48,200 nt of DNA from Patescibacteria group bacterium (GTDB lineage Bacteria > Patescibacteriota > WWE3 > JAUXAW01 > JAYEID01). The DNA lies in assembly GCA_034659915.1 (NCBI GenBank), contig JAYEID010000018.1, positions 1-48,200 of the forward strand, written 5' to 3'. The notes below the pieces were generated by a model. The model had not been told where the DNA came from. It worked only from the letters and a program-made list of their open reading frames with translations, and ran no database searches. Shown here in pieces: positions 8,387-15,451 of this stretch (within the stretch, counting starts at the first letter, position 1; each line of letters starts with the position of its first letter). A program made the position numbers and the translations under genes.

Positions 8387-8674
8387 CTATGCATGGTTAT
8401 CCTCCTCTTTTTTGGGGAGCAGTATAGATACAGCAGACACAAAAAGGTCTGGTGATACCTTTAGGTCCTTCGCACAGATTCCCAGATAGGAAGATGTAAT
8501 AGCCAGAGCGAACAAAGCTACGGCTTGTCTAACATCCTCTTCAGGTGTACCCAGTTTTCCAGCTACCCTTTTAAAAGATGGTCGGCAGCTGAACGTTATA
8601 GATTCCTGGTCCAGCCAGTGCAATTGAAGCTTCAACATCTCCTTACCGTTGATTAACACTTCTCCTTGGCACAT
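8387..8674 (-). CDS. Hypothetical small protein, 95 aa
   Basis: An unrecognised soluble protein. The N-terminal half looks like beta strands (VLINGKEMLKLQLHWLDQESITFSC) and the C-terminal half is helical (EDVRQAVALFALAITSSYLGI). A strong ribosome site AAGGAGGAG precedes the ATG by 5 nt. It lies 40 bp downstream of yraN on the same strand and ends in a perfect 12-bp-stem terminator, so it is probably the last gene of the rplS-yraN unit. Its function cannot be inferred from the sequence. Confidence 0.6.
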   Translation of the reverse strand: MCQGEVLINGKEMLKLQLHWLDQESITFSCRPSFKRVAGKLGTPEEDVRQAVALFALAITSSYLGICAKDLKVSPDLFVSAVSILLPKKEEDNHA

Positions 8675-8713
8675 TTGACTCCTCCTTATTTTGTCTTAAT
8701 CGTTTTTCTAGAC

Positions 8714-9088
8714 TTATCTTCCTTGTGTAATGTTTTTAAACAGCTTAATGTTAGGGCTAGTTATAGAATTAGGGTAAGTTACGGCAACAAGATCAATTCG
8801 TAGCGGTTCTTTTTCTTTACTTTGAACTTTCTGGTAAATTTGGGCAGTTCTTTTTAAAACATGGAGCTTTTCGCTAGTAACAGATTCTTGAGGAGTTTGG
8901 TAACTGTTAGGTCCCCGTACGCGAACCTCTACAAAAACCAAGGTATCTTTATCTCGCGCAATTATATCTATTTCTCCTCTTCCTTTGTATTGCCAATTCC
9001 GTTCTATAATTTGGTACCCGCGTTTTTTTAGGTATTTTTCAGCAAGGTTTTCACCCCTTGCCCCTATCTGAGACTTTTCAAAAGGCAT
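8714..9088 (-). CDS. yraN: YraN/UPF0102 family nuclease-fold protein
   Basis: A 124-aa protein matching UPF0102/YraN. It has the N-terminal GARGENLAEKYLKKRGYQIIERNW block, then GRGEIDIIARDKDTLVFVEVRVR, which carries the acidic and ExR/K residues of a restriction-endonuclease-like (PD-(D/E)xK) fold, and a C-terminal PLRIDLVAV strand. The family is nuclease-like by fold and its cellular role is unsettled. It starts 4 bp after rplS ends, so the two are co-transcribed; yraN is commonly found near rplS/rnhB in bacteria. Confidence 0.92.
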   Translation of the reverse strand: MPFEKSQIGARGENLAEKYLKKRGYQIIERNWQYKGRGEIDIIARDKDTLVFVEVRVRGPNSYQTPQESVTSEKLHVLKRTAQIYQKVQSKEKEPLRIDLVAVTYPNSITSPNIKLFKNITQGR

Positions 9089-9091
9089 AAG

Positions 9092-9457
9092 CTACTTTTG
9101 TTCTTTAACTTTTAGTGCTCTCTTGCCCACACGTCCACGAAGATAGTAAAGCTTTGAACGACGTGCTTTACCTTTCTTTAATACCTCTAAATCCTTTAAT
9201 TTAGGTGAAAACAAGGGGAAAATCCTCTCCACACCAATATTGCCAGTACTAATCTTGCGCACCGTAAAGGTTTTGTAATCCTCTTTGCCCTTTATAGCGA
9301 TAACTACTCCCGTAAAGTCTTGAACCCGAGTTTTGTCATCTTCAGTAATTTCCCAACTTACTTTGACCAGATCCCCGGGACCAAAGGAAGGAATCTCTTT
9401 TTTTTCGGGCTTGTTCTCAGACACAGATTTTTTATCTTTCTTCTCTTCGTTTTCCAT
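9092..9457 (-). CDS. rplS: 50S ribosomal protein L19
   Basis: A 121-aa L19. A charged N-terminal extension (about residues 1-25, rich in Lys and Glu) precedes the conserved core [50 protein letters not shown] and [19 protein letters not shown]. It sits at the 30S-50S interface of the ribosome. It heads a minus-strand unit with yraN and the 8387 gene. There is no Shine-Dalgarno sequence. The promoter at 9468-9497 places the predicted start only about 4 nt upstream of the ATG, so the mRNA may be leaderless. Confidence 0.95.
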   Translation of the reverse strand: MENEEKKDKKSVSENKPEKKEIPSFGPGDLVKVSWEITEDDKTRVQDFTGVVIAIKGKEDYKTFTVRKISTGNIGVERIFPLFSPKLKDLEVLKKGKARRSKLYYLRGRVGKRALKVKEQK

Positions 9458-9467
9458 TGTGGGCGTT

Positions 9468-9497
9468 ATTCTAGCATTAAAAGGGGAATTATGGCAA
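9468..9497 (-). promoter_or_regulatory. Promoter of rplS (near-leaderless)
   Basis: Reading the minus strand: TTGCCA, an 18-nt spacer, then TAGAAT. The -10 box ends about 10 nt before the L19 start codon, which leaves almost no leader. Confidence 0.6.
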
Positions 9498-9660
9498 ATG
9501 GGATGGCGAATAAGGAATACTGAATAATAAATAAGGAAGAGAAATTAACTAGAGAATTCTTTAAGGTTTCAGAACCGAATCCCTAAAGGTTTCGGTAGAA
9601 GGACTAAAGGATAAGAGATGAGAACTTGCTTATTCTATAAAACTTCTTTAAACCAGGAGT

Positions 9661-9681
9661 ATCTAGAGGCAGCCTCTAGAT
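9661..9681. repeat. 21-nt palindrome
   Basis: ATCTAGAGGC-a-GCCTCTAGAT, perfect 10-bp arms. It lies in the otherwise featureless 9498-9839 stretch upstream of the 9840 gene and could be an operator or a leader hairpin. Confidence 0.6.
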
Positions 9682-9839
9682 AAACCTGTGATAAAAGCAA
9701 ATAAGAGTACTGTTTGTGCTACAAATTGGCTACGAATAAATAAACTTTCTTTGCTGTTGCAAAATAGTTGTAAACAGAGTACCCTTTGGGTAGGTTCTAA
9801 AATTTTTCCCTAAAGGAAACTAACAAAAAAAGGAGAGCA

Positions 9840-10163
9840 GTGACCACGGAACCAATCTTTAAGCGTATGCACCCTGCCGAGGACGAAGACACTTTTCAAA
9901 TTAATTTTGGAAGTGTACAAGAATGTGTCCGTATAATAAAGAAAAGATCAAATCAATGGGAGTTAAAAGATACAGAACTAGCAATACGGAGGACGCTCAT
10001 CCACTTGGAAGAATATAGCAACTTGACCCTGTGGCGGGAAGTTTACATTCTTGTTTGTTTGTATCCCGAATACCTGGGCCGGGAACTGGATCTCCCAACT
10101 CCTGCAACTTTACGTAATGCAATTCGTATAACCTTAGCCCGAGCAATCGCTGCGCAGATGTAA
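9840..10163 (+). CDS. Hypothetical small protein, 107 aa
   Basis: An orphan, mostly helical soluble protein without a recognised family; DAEDEDTFQINFGSVQECVRIIKK-like acidic N-terminus, then Trp/Glu-rich helices ending in a basic RNAIRITLARAIAAQM tail. The GTG start is set by the ribosome site AAAAAAGGAG six nt upstream. It ends at a strong terminator (10171-10212). It marks the left edge of the hairpin-dense island, but its own base composition is closer to the AT-rich backbone than to the island genes. Confidence 0.6.
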   Translation: MTTEPIFKRMHPAEDEDTFQINFGSVQECVRIIKKRSNQWELKDTELAIRRTLIHLEEYSNLTLWREVYILVCLYPEYLGRELDLPTPATLRNAIRITLARAIAAQM

Positions 10164-10170
10164 ATTACAC

Positions 10171-10212
10171 AGCCGCTAGATCTAAGCGCAACTTAGCCTA
10201 GCGGCTATTTTT
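10171..10212 (+). terminator. Intrinsic terminator after the 9840 gene
   Basis: AGCCGCTAG-at-CTAAG-cgcaa-CTTAG-c-CTAGCGGCT followed by ATTTTT. Confidence 0.9.
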
Positions 10213-10231
10213 GTAGAAACCACCAACCCGT

Positions 10232-10260
10232 TTGACATATATAGGACAGTATTATATAAT
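10232..10260 (+). promoter_or_regulatory. Perfect-consensus promoter of candidate ncRNA 1
   Basis: TTGACA, exactly 17 nt, then TATAAT: a full match to the vegetative sigma consensus. No open reading frame follows at a suitable distance, so the product is probably a non-coding RNA. Confidence 0.85.
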
Positions 10261-10266
10261 TAAATT

Positions 10267-10378
10267 GTAGCTTAGAGAACGCAATTTAGCGGCCGAAAGC
10301 CTGTGGGGGAGAGATGACAAGTAGAGGTAGGATACTTGTCTTACAGAGCTTTTTTGCTCAATTCCCCACAGACTTTTG
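10267..10378 (+). ncRNA. Candidate structured ncRNA 1 (~110 nt)
   Basis: The predicted transcript begins about 7 nt after the perfect promoter. The first hairpin is AAATTG..CAATTT. Then comes a Y-shaped fold: outer stem CTGTGGGGGA (10301-10310) with TTCCCCACAG (10362-10371), enclosing GACAAGTA/TACTTGTC and GAGC-tttttt-GCTC. ACTTTTGTT follows the outer stem and could terminate transcription. I could not match it to 6S, SRP, tmRNA or RNase P. A second promoter begins 30 nt further on. Confidence 0.6.
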
Positions 10379-10400
10379 TTCACTAGAAAGTATCTTTAAA

Positions 10401-10429
10401 TTGACTAATATAAGATACTGTGATATACT
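10401..10429 (+). promoter_or_regulatory. Promoter of candidate ncRNA 2
   Basis: TTGACT, 17-nt spacer, TATACT. It lies directly downstream of candidate ncRNA 1. Confidence 0.7.
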
Positions 10430-10435
10430 ATAAGT

Positions 10436-10715
10436 GTGTTGAAGAGAAAAGCACAGAAGAAGGATGATCGCGGGAAAAGAGAAGGTCACAGAACAAAAGG
10501 AAGATGATCACGGAAAAGTGTGCACAATTTAAAAACTTAGCTTAATTCTAACCCCTCACCATACAGCGCAGGGTGTACCCTAACTAGGAGAGAGGCGGTT
10601 CGCGGACTTCACCGTGAACTTTAGAGCTTAAAGAGGCTCTGCTTTAGAGAAGATGCGACCCCTACCCGTCACGCTTAGCGTGAAGCGTTATCTCCTTTGG
10701 AGTGGAGCCTTTTTT
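10436..10715 (+). ncRNA. Candidate structured ncRNA 2 (~280 nt)
   Basis: It begins at the predicted start of the 10401-10429 promoter. A purine-rich 5' part contains two copies of GATGATC followed by GCGG or ACGG (about 10462 and 10504). A structured 3' part has TCACGC-tta-GCGTGA and a closing stem GGCTC (10635-10639)/GAGCC (10705-10709) that runs straight into T6 (10710-10715), an intrinsic terminator. No convincing reading frame is present. I could not match it to a known RNA family. Alternatively it is a long attenuated leader of the gene at 11097. Confidence 0.5.
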
Positions 10716-10765
10716 GATTGTTTCTTAGGGAGTTTCTGAACGAGCTTAGAAACAATCAATTTCGA

Positions 10766-10784
10766 TCCCGACTATTGGTCGGGA
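10766..10784. repeat. TCCCGA/TCGGGA palindrome, copy 2
   Basis: TCCCGAC-tattg-GTCGGGA. Same family as at 215-232. It lies between ncRNA 2 and the 11097 gene. The rest of 10716-11096 holds further hairpins (GATTGTTTCT/AGAAACAATC; TAGGTA/TACCTA) but no gene I can support. Confidence 0.7.
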
Positions 10785-11096
10785 GAGAAATCAGAAAGCT
10801 TGAGGTTTCTCGGAAGACCTCGAAACGGGCCTTAACTTAACGGAAAGGATTTGTGCTGATTTGGAAAGGATTTACGCGAAAAAGACATGCACATTTACAT
10901 TAATTCTTGCCGCAAGCAGATTGGGAACAACAACTTGTTCTCAGCCCGCTTGCGGTGAGGTAGGTAAGCTAAGAAGCATACCTACTTTGGGGAAGACCAC
11001 AAGGCGGAAACATGCATTGAAAAAAGGGGATGGAAAATTCTGCTCACCACAGGCCATCGTAAGGGCAATAGGGTGAGTGGAGAAGGAGTAAGAAAA

Positions 11097-11513
11097 ATGT
11101 TTATGCGGTTCGTGAAAGTCACACTGATAGTTGCGTGGCTTTGCGCCACGTTCCACAGCATTTTGTACCTGGCGGACCCAGTGGAATTGGGTCCGCTAAC
11201 CGTCGCCCTTATGAGCCTCGGCTCGCCGCTTCTGGCGGCAGCAGCCGCTGCACTGATCGTCCACGACAAGTGGGCGAAAAGGGCTCACAGAGCAGAAGAT
11301 GCGGTAGCCGCCCTGTTTTGGGATGCGCGCCAGAACGCACTCCTGCGCAATATCTTTTCGCGCAAGAAGCGCGGCATTGATGCGGCGGAGAGGGATTGGT
11401 CCCTCCTCCGCCGGATTATTCTGGCGATAAGTGCTCTTCGCGGAGAAGACAGCCCGCTCCGTGAGGAGTTTCAGCGTTGGAAGGAACTCGAACGCGAGTT
11501 CCCTCTAGGATAG
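11097..11513 (+). CDS. Island membrane protein, 138 aa, unknown
   Basis: The first of four GC-rich orphan genes in the island. Two membrane segments (about residues 5-22, FVKVTLIVAWLCATFHSI, and residues 33-56, rich in Leu and Ala) are followed by a basic, amphipathic cytosolic tail ending in RWKELEREFPLG. I recognise no family. I chose the ATG at 11097 because AGAAGGAG lies about 9 nt upstream; the in-frame start at 11073 has no such site. Codon use (GCG, GTC, CTC, CGC) is unlike the AT-rich backbone and suggests transfer. A hairpin GTTCCGAGG/CCTCGGAAC follows the stop. Confidence 0.7.
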   Translation: MFMRFVKVTLIVAWLCATFHSILYLADPVELGPLTVALMSLGSPLLAAAAAALIVHDKWAKRAHRAEDAVAALFWDARQNALLRNIFSRKKRGIDAAERDWSLLRRIILAISALRGEDSPLREEFQRWKELEREFPLG

Positions 11514-11633
11514 GACAGCGTTCCGAGGTCCTTCCCCCCTCGGAACCACAAGGTTTAGAAGCTATTTGGGTATATCCCAAATATGTTGTACCTTGCCCAA
11601 TGGCAAAAACAACAATTCCGATTCACCGGAATG

Positions 11634-11716
11634 CTTCCTCTCTCCGAGCAACTTTCGGTGTATCAATAATTTAGTTTATTGGTATACCAGAAGAAGGTGG
11701 TTCGGATCGGAGGAAG
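11634..11716 (+). other. Y-shaped hairpin element Y2
   Basis: Outer stem CTTCCTC/GAGGAAG encloses two hairpins: CCGA..TCGG, and a CAATAA/TTATTG arm at about 11664-11686. It lies downstream of the 11097 gene, where the rest of 11514-11740 also carries hairpins (ATTTGGGTATATCCCAAAT; ATTCCG/CGGAAT). Confidence 0.5.
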
Positions 11717-11740
11717 ACACAAGCAATAACCAATCTTAAA

Positions 11741-11880
11741 TTATTCGCGTAAATTCGTGTTTATAAAAGACAAAATACCGTATTAATTCGCGTTAATGAG
11801 CAATATAAATTTTCGCGTTTTTTCGCGTTATCAAAAGAAGAATACATTATTTTTTCGCGTATTTTAGCGTTTTGCTCTTT
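11741..11880. repeat. AT-rich cluster of TTCGCG(T) motifs
   Basis: At least five TTCGCG motifs plus TTCGTG and TAGCG variants at short, irregular spacing in AT-rich DNA between two hairpin-dense stretches. It looks iteron-like or like a degenerate repeat array. Related CGCTAATTTACGC-type sequence occurs at 16150-16430 near the other edge of the island. Confidence 0.5.
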
Positions 11881-11905
11881 AACAACTTAATATCTTTAAG
11901 CTCAT

Positions 11906-11928
11906 CATCCTTCGACAAGCTCAGGATG
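11906..11928. repeat. CATCCTTCGACAAGCTCAGG repeat, copy 1
   Basis: Hairpin CATCCT/AGGATG with a TCGACAAGCTC loop. A related inverted copy (CCCTGAGCCTGTCGAAAGG) lies at 28414-28432. Confidence 0.6.
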
Positions 11929-11943
11929 GTGGGTTTGAAGATA

Positions 11944-12506
11944 CTGCTAGTCTTACATTAGCAGTAAATATCTTCGAAGGAGGCAAAATCGGCTATCAGC
12001 GTTCGGCACTCCGCTTTCCGCAGGAAAGAAGGAGTAGCGAGCTTCAGCTCGCGCCCCCTAACTGCTGGTAACTGTTTTGCCTTCTTCGAGGGCGAGGTTT
12101 CTTCCGCCGAATGGCGGATAATCTCCACCTCTGCGCTTTCCGAGGCCACACCGCCCCCACCATAGGGTTGTGATGTGGATAGGAGGCGCGCAGAGCAAAT
12201 GGAGAGCTCCTTCTCAGAGCGAAGCTTGCTTTAGCAGATGACAGTTGGGGTGTAAGCAATCCCCATCTGCCCGTTCATCTGTGCTTGAAAGCATAATTCA
12301 TATGAGAAAAGAAAGCTGACCTCTTAGAAGGTCGAGTTCCGTGCGCGTTAACCACGGATAGGGTGATCAACCTGAATATAATATGAAGCTTGAAGTTGAA
12401 GCGGGCAATGTCCAAAAACTTCCGGTGTAAGCTACCGTGATAGCTAGTCCCGAACAGTTCGGGTCGAAAGTCCTTGGCGAAATGCGCCAAGGCCGGGATT
12501 GTCATC
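11944..12506 (+). ncRNA. Structured leader A (upstream of the 12537 gene)
   Basis: A dense series of stems. CGAAGGAGGCAAAA pairs with TTTTGCC..CTTCG; others are GCGAGC/GCTCGC, TCCGCC/GGCGGA, CTCTGCGC/GCGCAGAG, and CCTTGGCG/CGCCAAGG near the end. It shares collinear blocks with leader B (13660-14100): GCCTTCTTCGAGGGCG (12079-12094), GACCTCTT-GAAGGTCG (12318-12334), TTCCGTGC/CACGGATA, GGTGATCAACC (12362-12372) and AGCTTGAAGTTGAAGCGGGC (12387-12406), the last closed by AACTTCC. The last block lies 131 nt before the start codon, almost the same as in leader B. It is probably a structured 5' RNA; regulatory function is inferred only. Confidence 0.65.
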
Positions 12507-12536
12507 CTGCTATAACCCTAAGGGAGGTTTTAATAA

Positions 12537-13232
12537 ATGGCAAAAGTGTATCAGTACTTCTATGTTCGCGAACTAGGGTCCGGTGACGCGCACACAGTTA
12601 CCGGTACGATCGAGGCGGAAGCGGAAGAAGAAGCGCGGGAGCAGATGATGTCGCTCCCGACGCAAAACCGCGCGGGAGACTACGCGCGAGTGTGCTACCG
12701 CCCAGAGGGCGGTAGCTGGAAGCAACTCAAGTCAGTGGCTCGGGCGATTGACTTGCCCGAGACAACCCCCGGCCCTTTGGGCCGGTTCTCCCAGATGTGG
12801 TGCAACGCAATCTGGGCCAAAGAGATGGGGTACATCCGCACGGTCGTTTGTCCTGAATGCGGTAGCCCCATCGTTCGCGCCAATAAGTACTACTTGAAAT
12901 GCACAAACTGCGGCAAACGCGGACTGGCGGGGAGATTCGATTTCTCGCCGGCCTTCAAGGATGAAGTCCGGGCCCTCGCACCGGAAGCGCCCGAGTGCGT
13001 GATTCCGGGATCGGTGCCTTTGGTCGGGATGCACACCCAAGGTGGGATCATTGGTGTGCAAGTTCTTTGGCCAACGGGGGAGACGTACCGCGGTGGTGAG
13101 TACCACAATAAGTGGTACCGCATTCACCTCGGGTTGGAGGCCGAGTTCGATTCCTGCGTCCGTCCGGAGGATCTAGACGCGGAGGATCTCGAATTTGGCG
13201 AGAAGGTGACGCGACACGGCATACGCGAGTAA
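12537..13232 (+). CDS. Island zinc-ribbon protein, 231 aa, unknown
   Basis: GC-rich orphan gene. The N-terminal region (MAKVYQYFYVRELGSGDAHTVTGT) could be a small alpha-beta domain. A zinc ribbon CPECGSPIVRANKYYLKCTNCG lies near residues 105-126 (CxxC-x14-CxxC). The C-terminal half has Trp and Gly motifs and an acidic stretch SCVRPEDLDAEDLEFGE. Nucleic-acid or protein binding through the ribbon is plausible but not shown. The ribosome site AAGGGAGG is 8 nt before the ATG. It is preceded by leader A and followed by the Y3 hairpin element. Codon use is strongly GC-biased compared with flanking housekeeping genes. Confidence 0.75.
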   Translation: MAKVYQYFYVRELGSGDAHTVTGTIEAEAEEEAREQMMSLPTQNRAGDYARVCYRPEGGSWKQLKSVARAIDLPETTPGPLGRFSQMWCNAIWAKEMGYIRTVVCPECGSPIVRANKYYLKCTNCGKRGLAGRFDFSPAFKDEVRALAPEAPECVIPGSVPLVGMHTQGGIIGVQVLWPTGETYRGGEYHNKWYRIHLGLEAEFDSCVRPEDLDAEDLEFGEKVTRHGIRE

Positions 13233-13253
13233 AATTTCCCTGGATTTCCCTGG

Positions 13254-13337
13254 GTTGCTGACGCCCTGTTCACAAGTTCAGTCAGGTTGATGCTTGCCTG
13301 GTCTGCCAGCCGGCGGACGAAGAAGCTCCTCAGCAAC
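13254..13337 (+). other. Y-shaped hairpin element Y3
   Basis: Outer stem GTTGCTGA (13254-13261)/TCAGCAAC (13330-13337) encloses CAGG..CCTG and GTCTGCC-agcc-GGCGGAC. It starts 21 nt after the stop of the 12537 gene. Confidence 0.6.
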
Positions 13338-13409
13338 GGGTTTTAACCCTTTGAGGGATGGAGGGGCGGCAGAACAGAATATGCCCCGCCCGTTGCGCTA
13401 GAAAAGTTC

Positions 13410-13463
13410 TTCAGAGGAAAGCCAAGATCTTTGGCTTTTGGGGATACTTTCCCCTCCTCTGAA
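13410..13463 (+). other. Y-shaped hairpin element Y4
   Basis: Outer stem TTCAGAGGA/TCCTCTGAA (9 bp) encloses AAGCCAA..TTGGCTT and GGGGA-tactt-TCCCC. Confidence 0.65.
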
Positions 13464-13482
13464 TGAACATTGTTTCTCAGCT

Positions 13483-13544
13483 TCCGGAAAGAGTTAACCC
13501 TGATCTAGGGATCACATTTTAATAATGTGATAACTCTTTCCGGA
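13483..13544 (+). other. Y-shaped hairpin element Y5
   Basis: Outer stem TCCGGAAAGAGTTA/TAACTCTTTCCGGA (14 bp, perfect) encloses CCCT-gatct-AGGG and CACATT..AATGTG. It is followed by CGGAGCTTCTTTGAG, similar to the tail of Y7. Confidence 0.7.
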
Positions 13545-13589
13545 GCTTCTTTGAGTTTTGAACCAAATTGTTCAAGACTGGAAGAAGCT

Positions 13590-13658
13590 TGCGCCAATTC
13601 CCTAAAGCTAAGCTTTGGGACTTGGATTTTTAAAGCTTAGCTTTTTTTCCTTGGCGCA
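13590..13658 (+). other. Y-shaped hairpin element Y6
   Basis: Outer stem TGCGCCAA/TTGGCGCA encloses TCCC-t-AAAGC-taa-GCTTT-GGGA and AAAGC-tta-GCTTT. It lies immediately upstream of leader B. Confidence 0.6.
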
Positions 13659-13659
13659 G

Positions 13660-14100
13660 ATACTTCGAAGGGTGGCTTTTTGTTAATTAGTGAGCTAGTT
13701 AGCAGAGAGCCTTCTTCGAGGGCGCGGTTTCCAAGAATCCTCTGATTCCGAGACAAAAATCGGAACGCAAAAACAGAGGAGCCCTTTCCAAGGGTGAACG
13801 GTGGCGAGCGCCTTGACGAGGATATAAACCCGTCAAGCAACCACGCTCAGCGTGGGGTACGCGAAGACCCACCACCGAGAGGAATGGAAACCCGACCTCT
13901 TTGAAGGTCGTTTTCCGTGCACGGTAGTCACGGATAAGGTGATCAACCCGAAAAAATATGGAGCTTGAAGTTGAAGCGGGCTTAGGCCCAATAACTTCCA
14001 CCGAGCGGGTGTAAAACGTCAGGCCCAGTAGTGGCTGAAAGACCCCGACCAAATGTGTCGAGGGCCCGTCCGCATCGCCACGCGGGACGGTCCGAGAAAA
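13660..14100 (+). ncRNA. Structured leader B (upstream of the 14113 gene)
   Basis: Second copy of the leader module. Shared blocks with leader A, in the same order: GCCTTCTTCGAGGGCG (13709-13724), GACCTCTT-GAAGGTCG (13894-13910), TTCCGTGC (13913-13920)/CACGGATA (13929-13936), GGTGATCAACC (13938-13948) and AGCTTGAAGTTGAAGCGGGC (13962-13981). The last block lies 132 nt before the start codon. Between blocks the arms differ in sequence but still pair (CCTCTG/CAGAGG, TTGACG/CGTCAA, CCACGC/GCGTGG). This suggests conserved structure with variable arms. Confidence 0.65.
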
Positions 14101-14112
14101 AGGAGAATAAGA

Positions 14113-14556
14113 ATGGCGAAGATGGTAGGAGTTGAACTAATGACCATGAGCAGTGACCCGGGATACGTACCGTCCAGCGGTTGGACGGAGGCCATTTTGG
14201 TCTCCGCCGACGCCGTAGCGGACTGCGCCGGAGAAGAGGAAGCCCTTTGGCTGATCGAGGGTGAGAAAATTACACCAGAGGACTTGGAAGATGTAAAGGT
14301 CAGCACGCGTCGGCGCGGCGTGTGCAACTACGAGTACTCCAAGGGGATCATGAAAGTCCCTGAGGGGATGGCCGTCGTGCAGAAGGAAATGATTGATATC
14401 TGCACGCGTGACCAGGTTTACCGGCGTGCTTGGATTGTCAACGAGGAATCCCTCGTTGAACTTTACCGCCAGCGCGCTAAGAGGTACAAGGAACTCATCA
14501 ATGAGTTCCTTGAAAAGAAACAAGGGTTCGCTGACCTCCGCAAGGAGGTCCGCTAG
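14113..14556 (+). CDS. Island protein, 147 aa, unknown
   Basis: GC-rich orphan gene without a recognised domain. It looks globular: an N-terminal part with MTMSSDPGYVPSSGWTEAILVSADAVADCAGEEE, a Cys (RRGVCNYEYSKG) in the middle, and a helical basic C-terminus (YRQRAKRYKELINEFLEKKQG) that could form a coiled coil. The start at 14113 has the ribosome site AAAAAGGAG 7 nt upstream; an in-frame ATG at 14053 lies inside leader B and lacks one. It is preceded by leader B and followed by a hairpin (14565-14603) and the Y7 element. Confidence 0.7.
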   Translation: MAKMVGVELMTMSSDPGYVPSSGWTEAILVSADAVADCAGEEEALWLIEGEKITPEDLEDVKVSTRRRGVCNYEYSKGIMKVPEGMAVVQKEMIDICTRDQVYRRAWIVNEESLVELYRQRAKRYKELINEFLEKKQGFADLRKEVR

Positions 14557-14564
14557 AATTAAAA

Positions 14565-14603
14565 AACCGCAAGGGGGATCTCCGATCCAATCGGAGTGCG
14601 GTT
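14565..14603 (-). terminator. Hairpin with T-run on the minus strand
   Basis: AACCGC..GCGGTT with inner CTCCGA/TCGGAG. On the minus strand it is followed by T6. There is A-rich sequence on both sides, so it may act as a boundary hairpin in both directions. Confidence 0.5.
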
Positions 14604-14632
14604 GAAAAAAATACCCCCAGATCTCTCAGCAT

Positions 14633-14705
14633 CCGAGAGAAGTCTAAGTCCCGTTCGGGGACAGTTCACTTACCTACCCAGGTATTTGAGCCAGACTTCT
14701 CTCGG
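14633..14705 (+). other. Y-shaped hairpin element Y7
   Basis: Outer stem CCGAGAGAAGTCT/AGACTTCTCTCGG (13 bp, perfect) encloses GTCCCG-ttc-GGGGAC and ACCT-accc-AGGT. It is followed by AGCTTTCTCGGGTTTTTG, a terminator-like tail similar to that of Y5. Confidence 0.7.
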
Positions 14706-14794
14706 AGCTTTCTCGGGTTTTTGATTTGATTGCATAGAAATCAAGAATCAGAAAAAGTTCGGACAGCCATGCCCCAAGAATTAAGGAGGTTAAA

Positions 14795-15409
14795 ATGGCA
14801 CAAGAAAAGGGGCGCTTGGACCGTGCCCAGGAACTGTATGATCATGTACAGGAACTGGGAAAAGAGATTCGGGAGGAGTACGGCTCCTTCCGGCGCCGGG
14901 TAAGGGCTACGGTCCTGGCGAAGCAGGAACCCGTAAGGGTCCCGCGCCGCGAAGAATGCCCCGAATGCGGGACCGTGGTGCGATCCCACCCCGCGGGCAT
15001 GGGCCGCAGGTACGAGTGCCCGTGCGGATGGGAATATTTCAAGCGGGAGACCACTCGACTGAAGCAAACCCACCACACTGCCAGCCCCGACGGCCGGCGA
15101 CCTGCCGGTTATTCGGAGCGCTTGGTCAGGGAGGACATCTCAACGGGTATGCCCCCTGTAGAAATCCCGGCCCAGCAAAACGCCGCGTCTAAACTGGGCG
15201 GCAATCGCTGGGAGTCGGCTTTCCCAGCCCTTAGCTGGGGTTATTTAAAGTCCCCACCAAGAGGTGACTGGGGACTGGACCGCTGGGTTGAAAGAGCTCA
15301 GCAGATGGTTGAGGAACTGGAAGCAATTCCAGTGCCTCCGGATGAAATCCCGGAAGGCCTATCTCCGGACGAGCTGCTCGAGTGGGCAGCCAAGTTTCCG
15401 GAGAAATAG
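14795..15409 (+). CDS. Island zinc-ribbon protein, 204 aa, unknown
   Basis: GC-rich orphan gene. An N-terminal helical region (about residues 1-45, possible coiled coil, AQELYDHVQELGKEIREEY) is followed by a zinc ribbon CPECGTVVRS..YECPCGWEYF (about residues 55-80, CxxC-x15-CxC). A Pro-rich linker leads to an acidic helical tail (MVEELEAIPVPPDEIPEG). Nucleic-acid binding is possible from the ribbon; function is unknown. The AAGGAGG site lies 5 nt before the ATG. It is unrelated in sequence to the 12537 protein apart from the ribbon. It is flanked by Y7 upstream and hairpins downstream. Confidence 0.75.
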   Translation: MAQEKGRLDRAQELYDHVQELGKEIREEYGSFRRRVRATVLAKQEPVRVPRREECPECGTVVRSHPAGMGRRYECPCGWEYFKRETTRLKQTHHTASPDGRRPAGYSERLVREDISTGMPPVEIPAQQNAASKLGGNRWESAFPALSWGYLKSPPRGDWGLDRWVERAQQMVEELEAIPVPPDEIPEGLSPDELLEWAAKFPEK

Positions 15410-15451
15410 GGGTCTAACCGGTCAAACGAGGGGACATTGCCCCTAACCCTG

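Noticed and set aside
10861-11076. 71-codon frame before the 11097 gene
   Set aside because: It crosses clear hairpins (for example TAGGTA/TACCTA), has no ribosome site and atypical composition; more likely structured leader DNA.
12695-13336. Several long antisense frames over the 12537 gene
   Set aside because: High GC content creates long antisense frames; only the sense frame has a ribosome site and a zinc ribbon.
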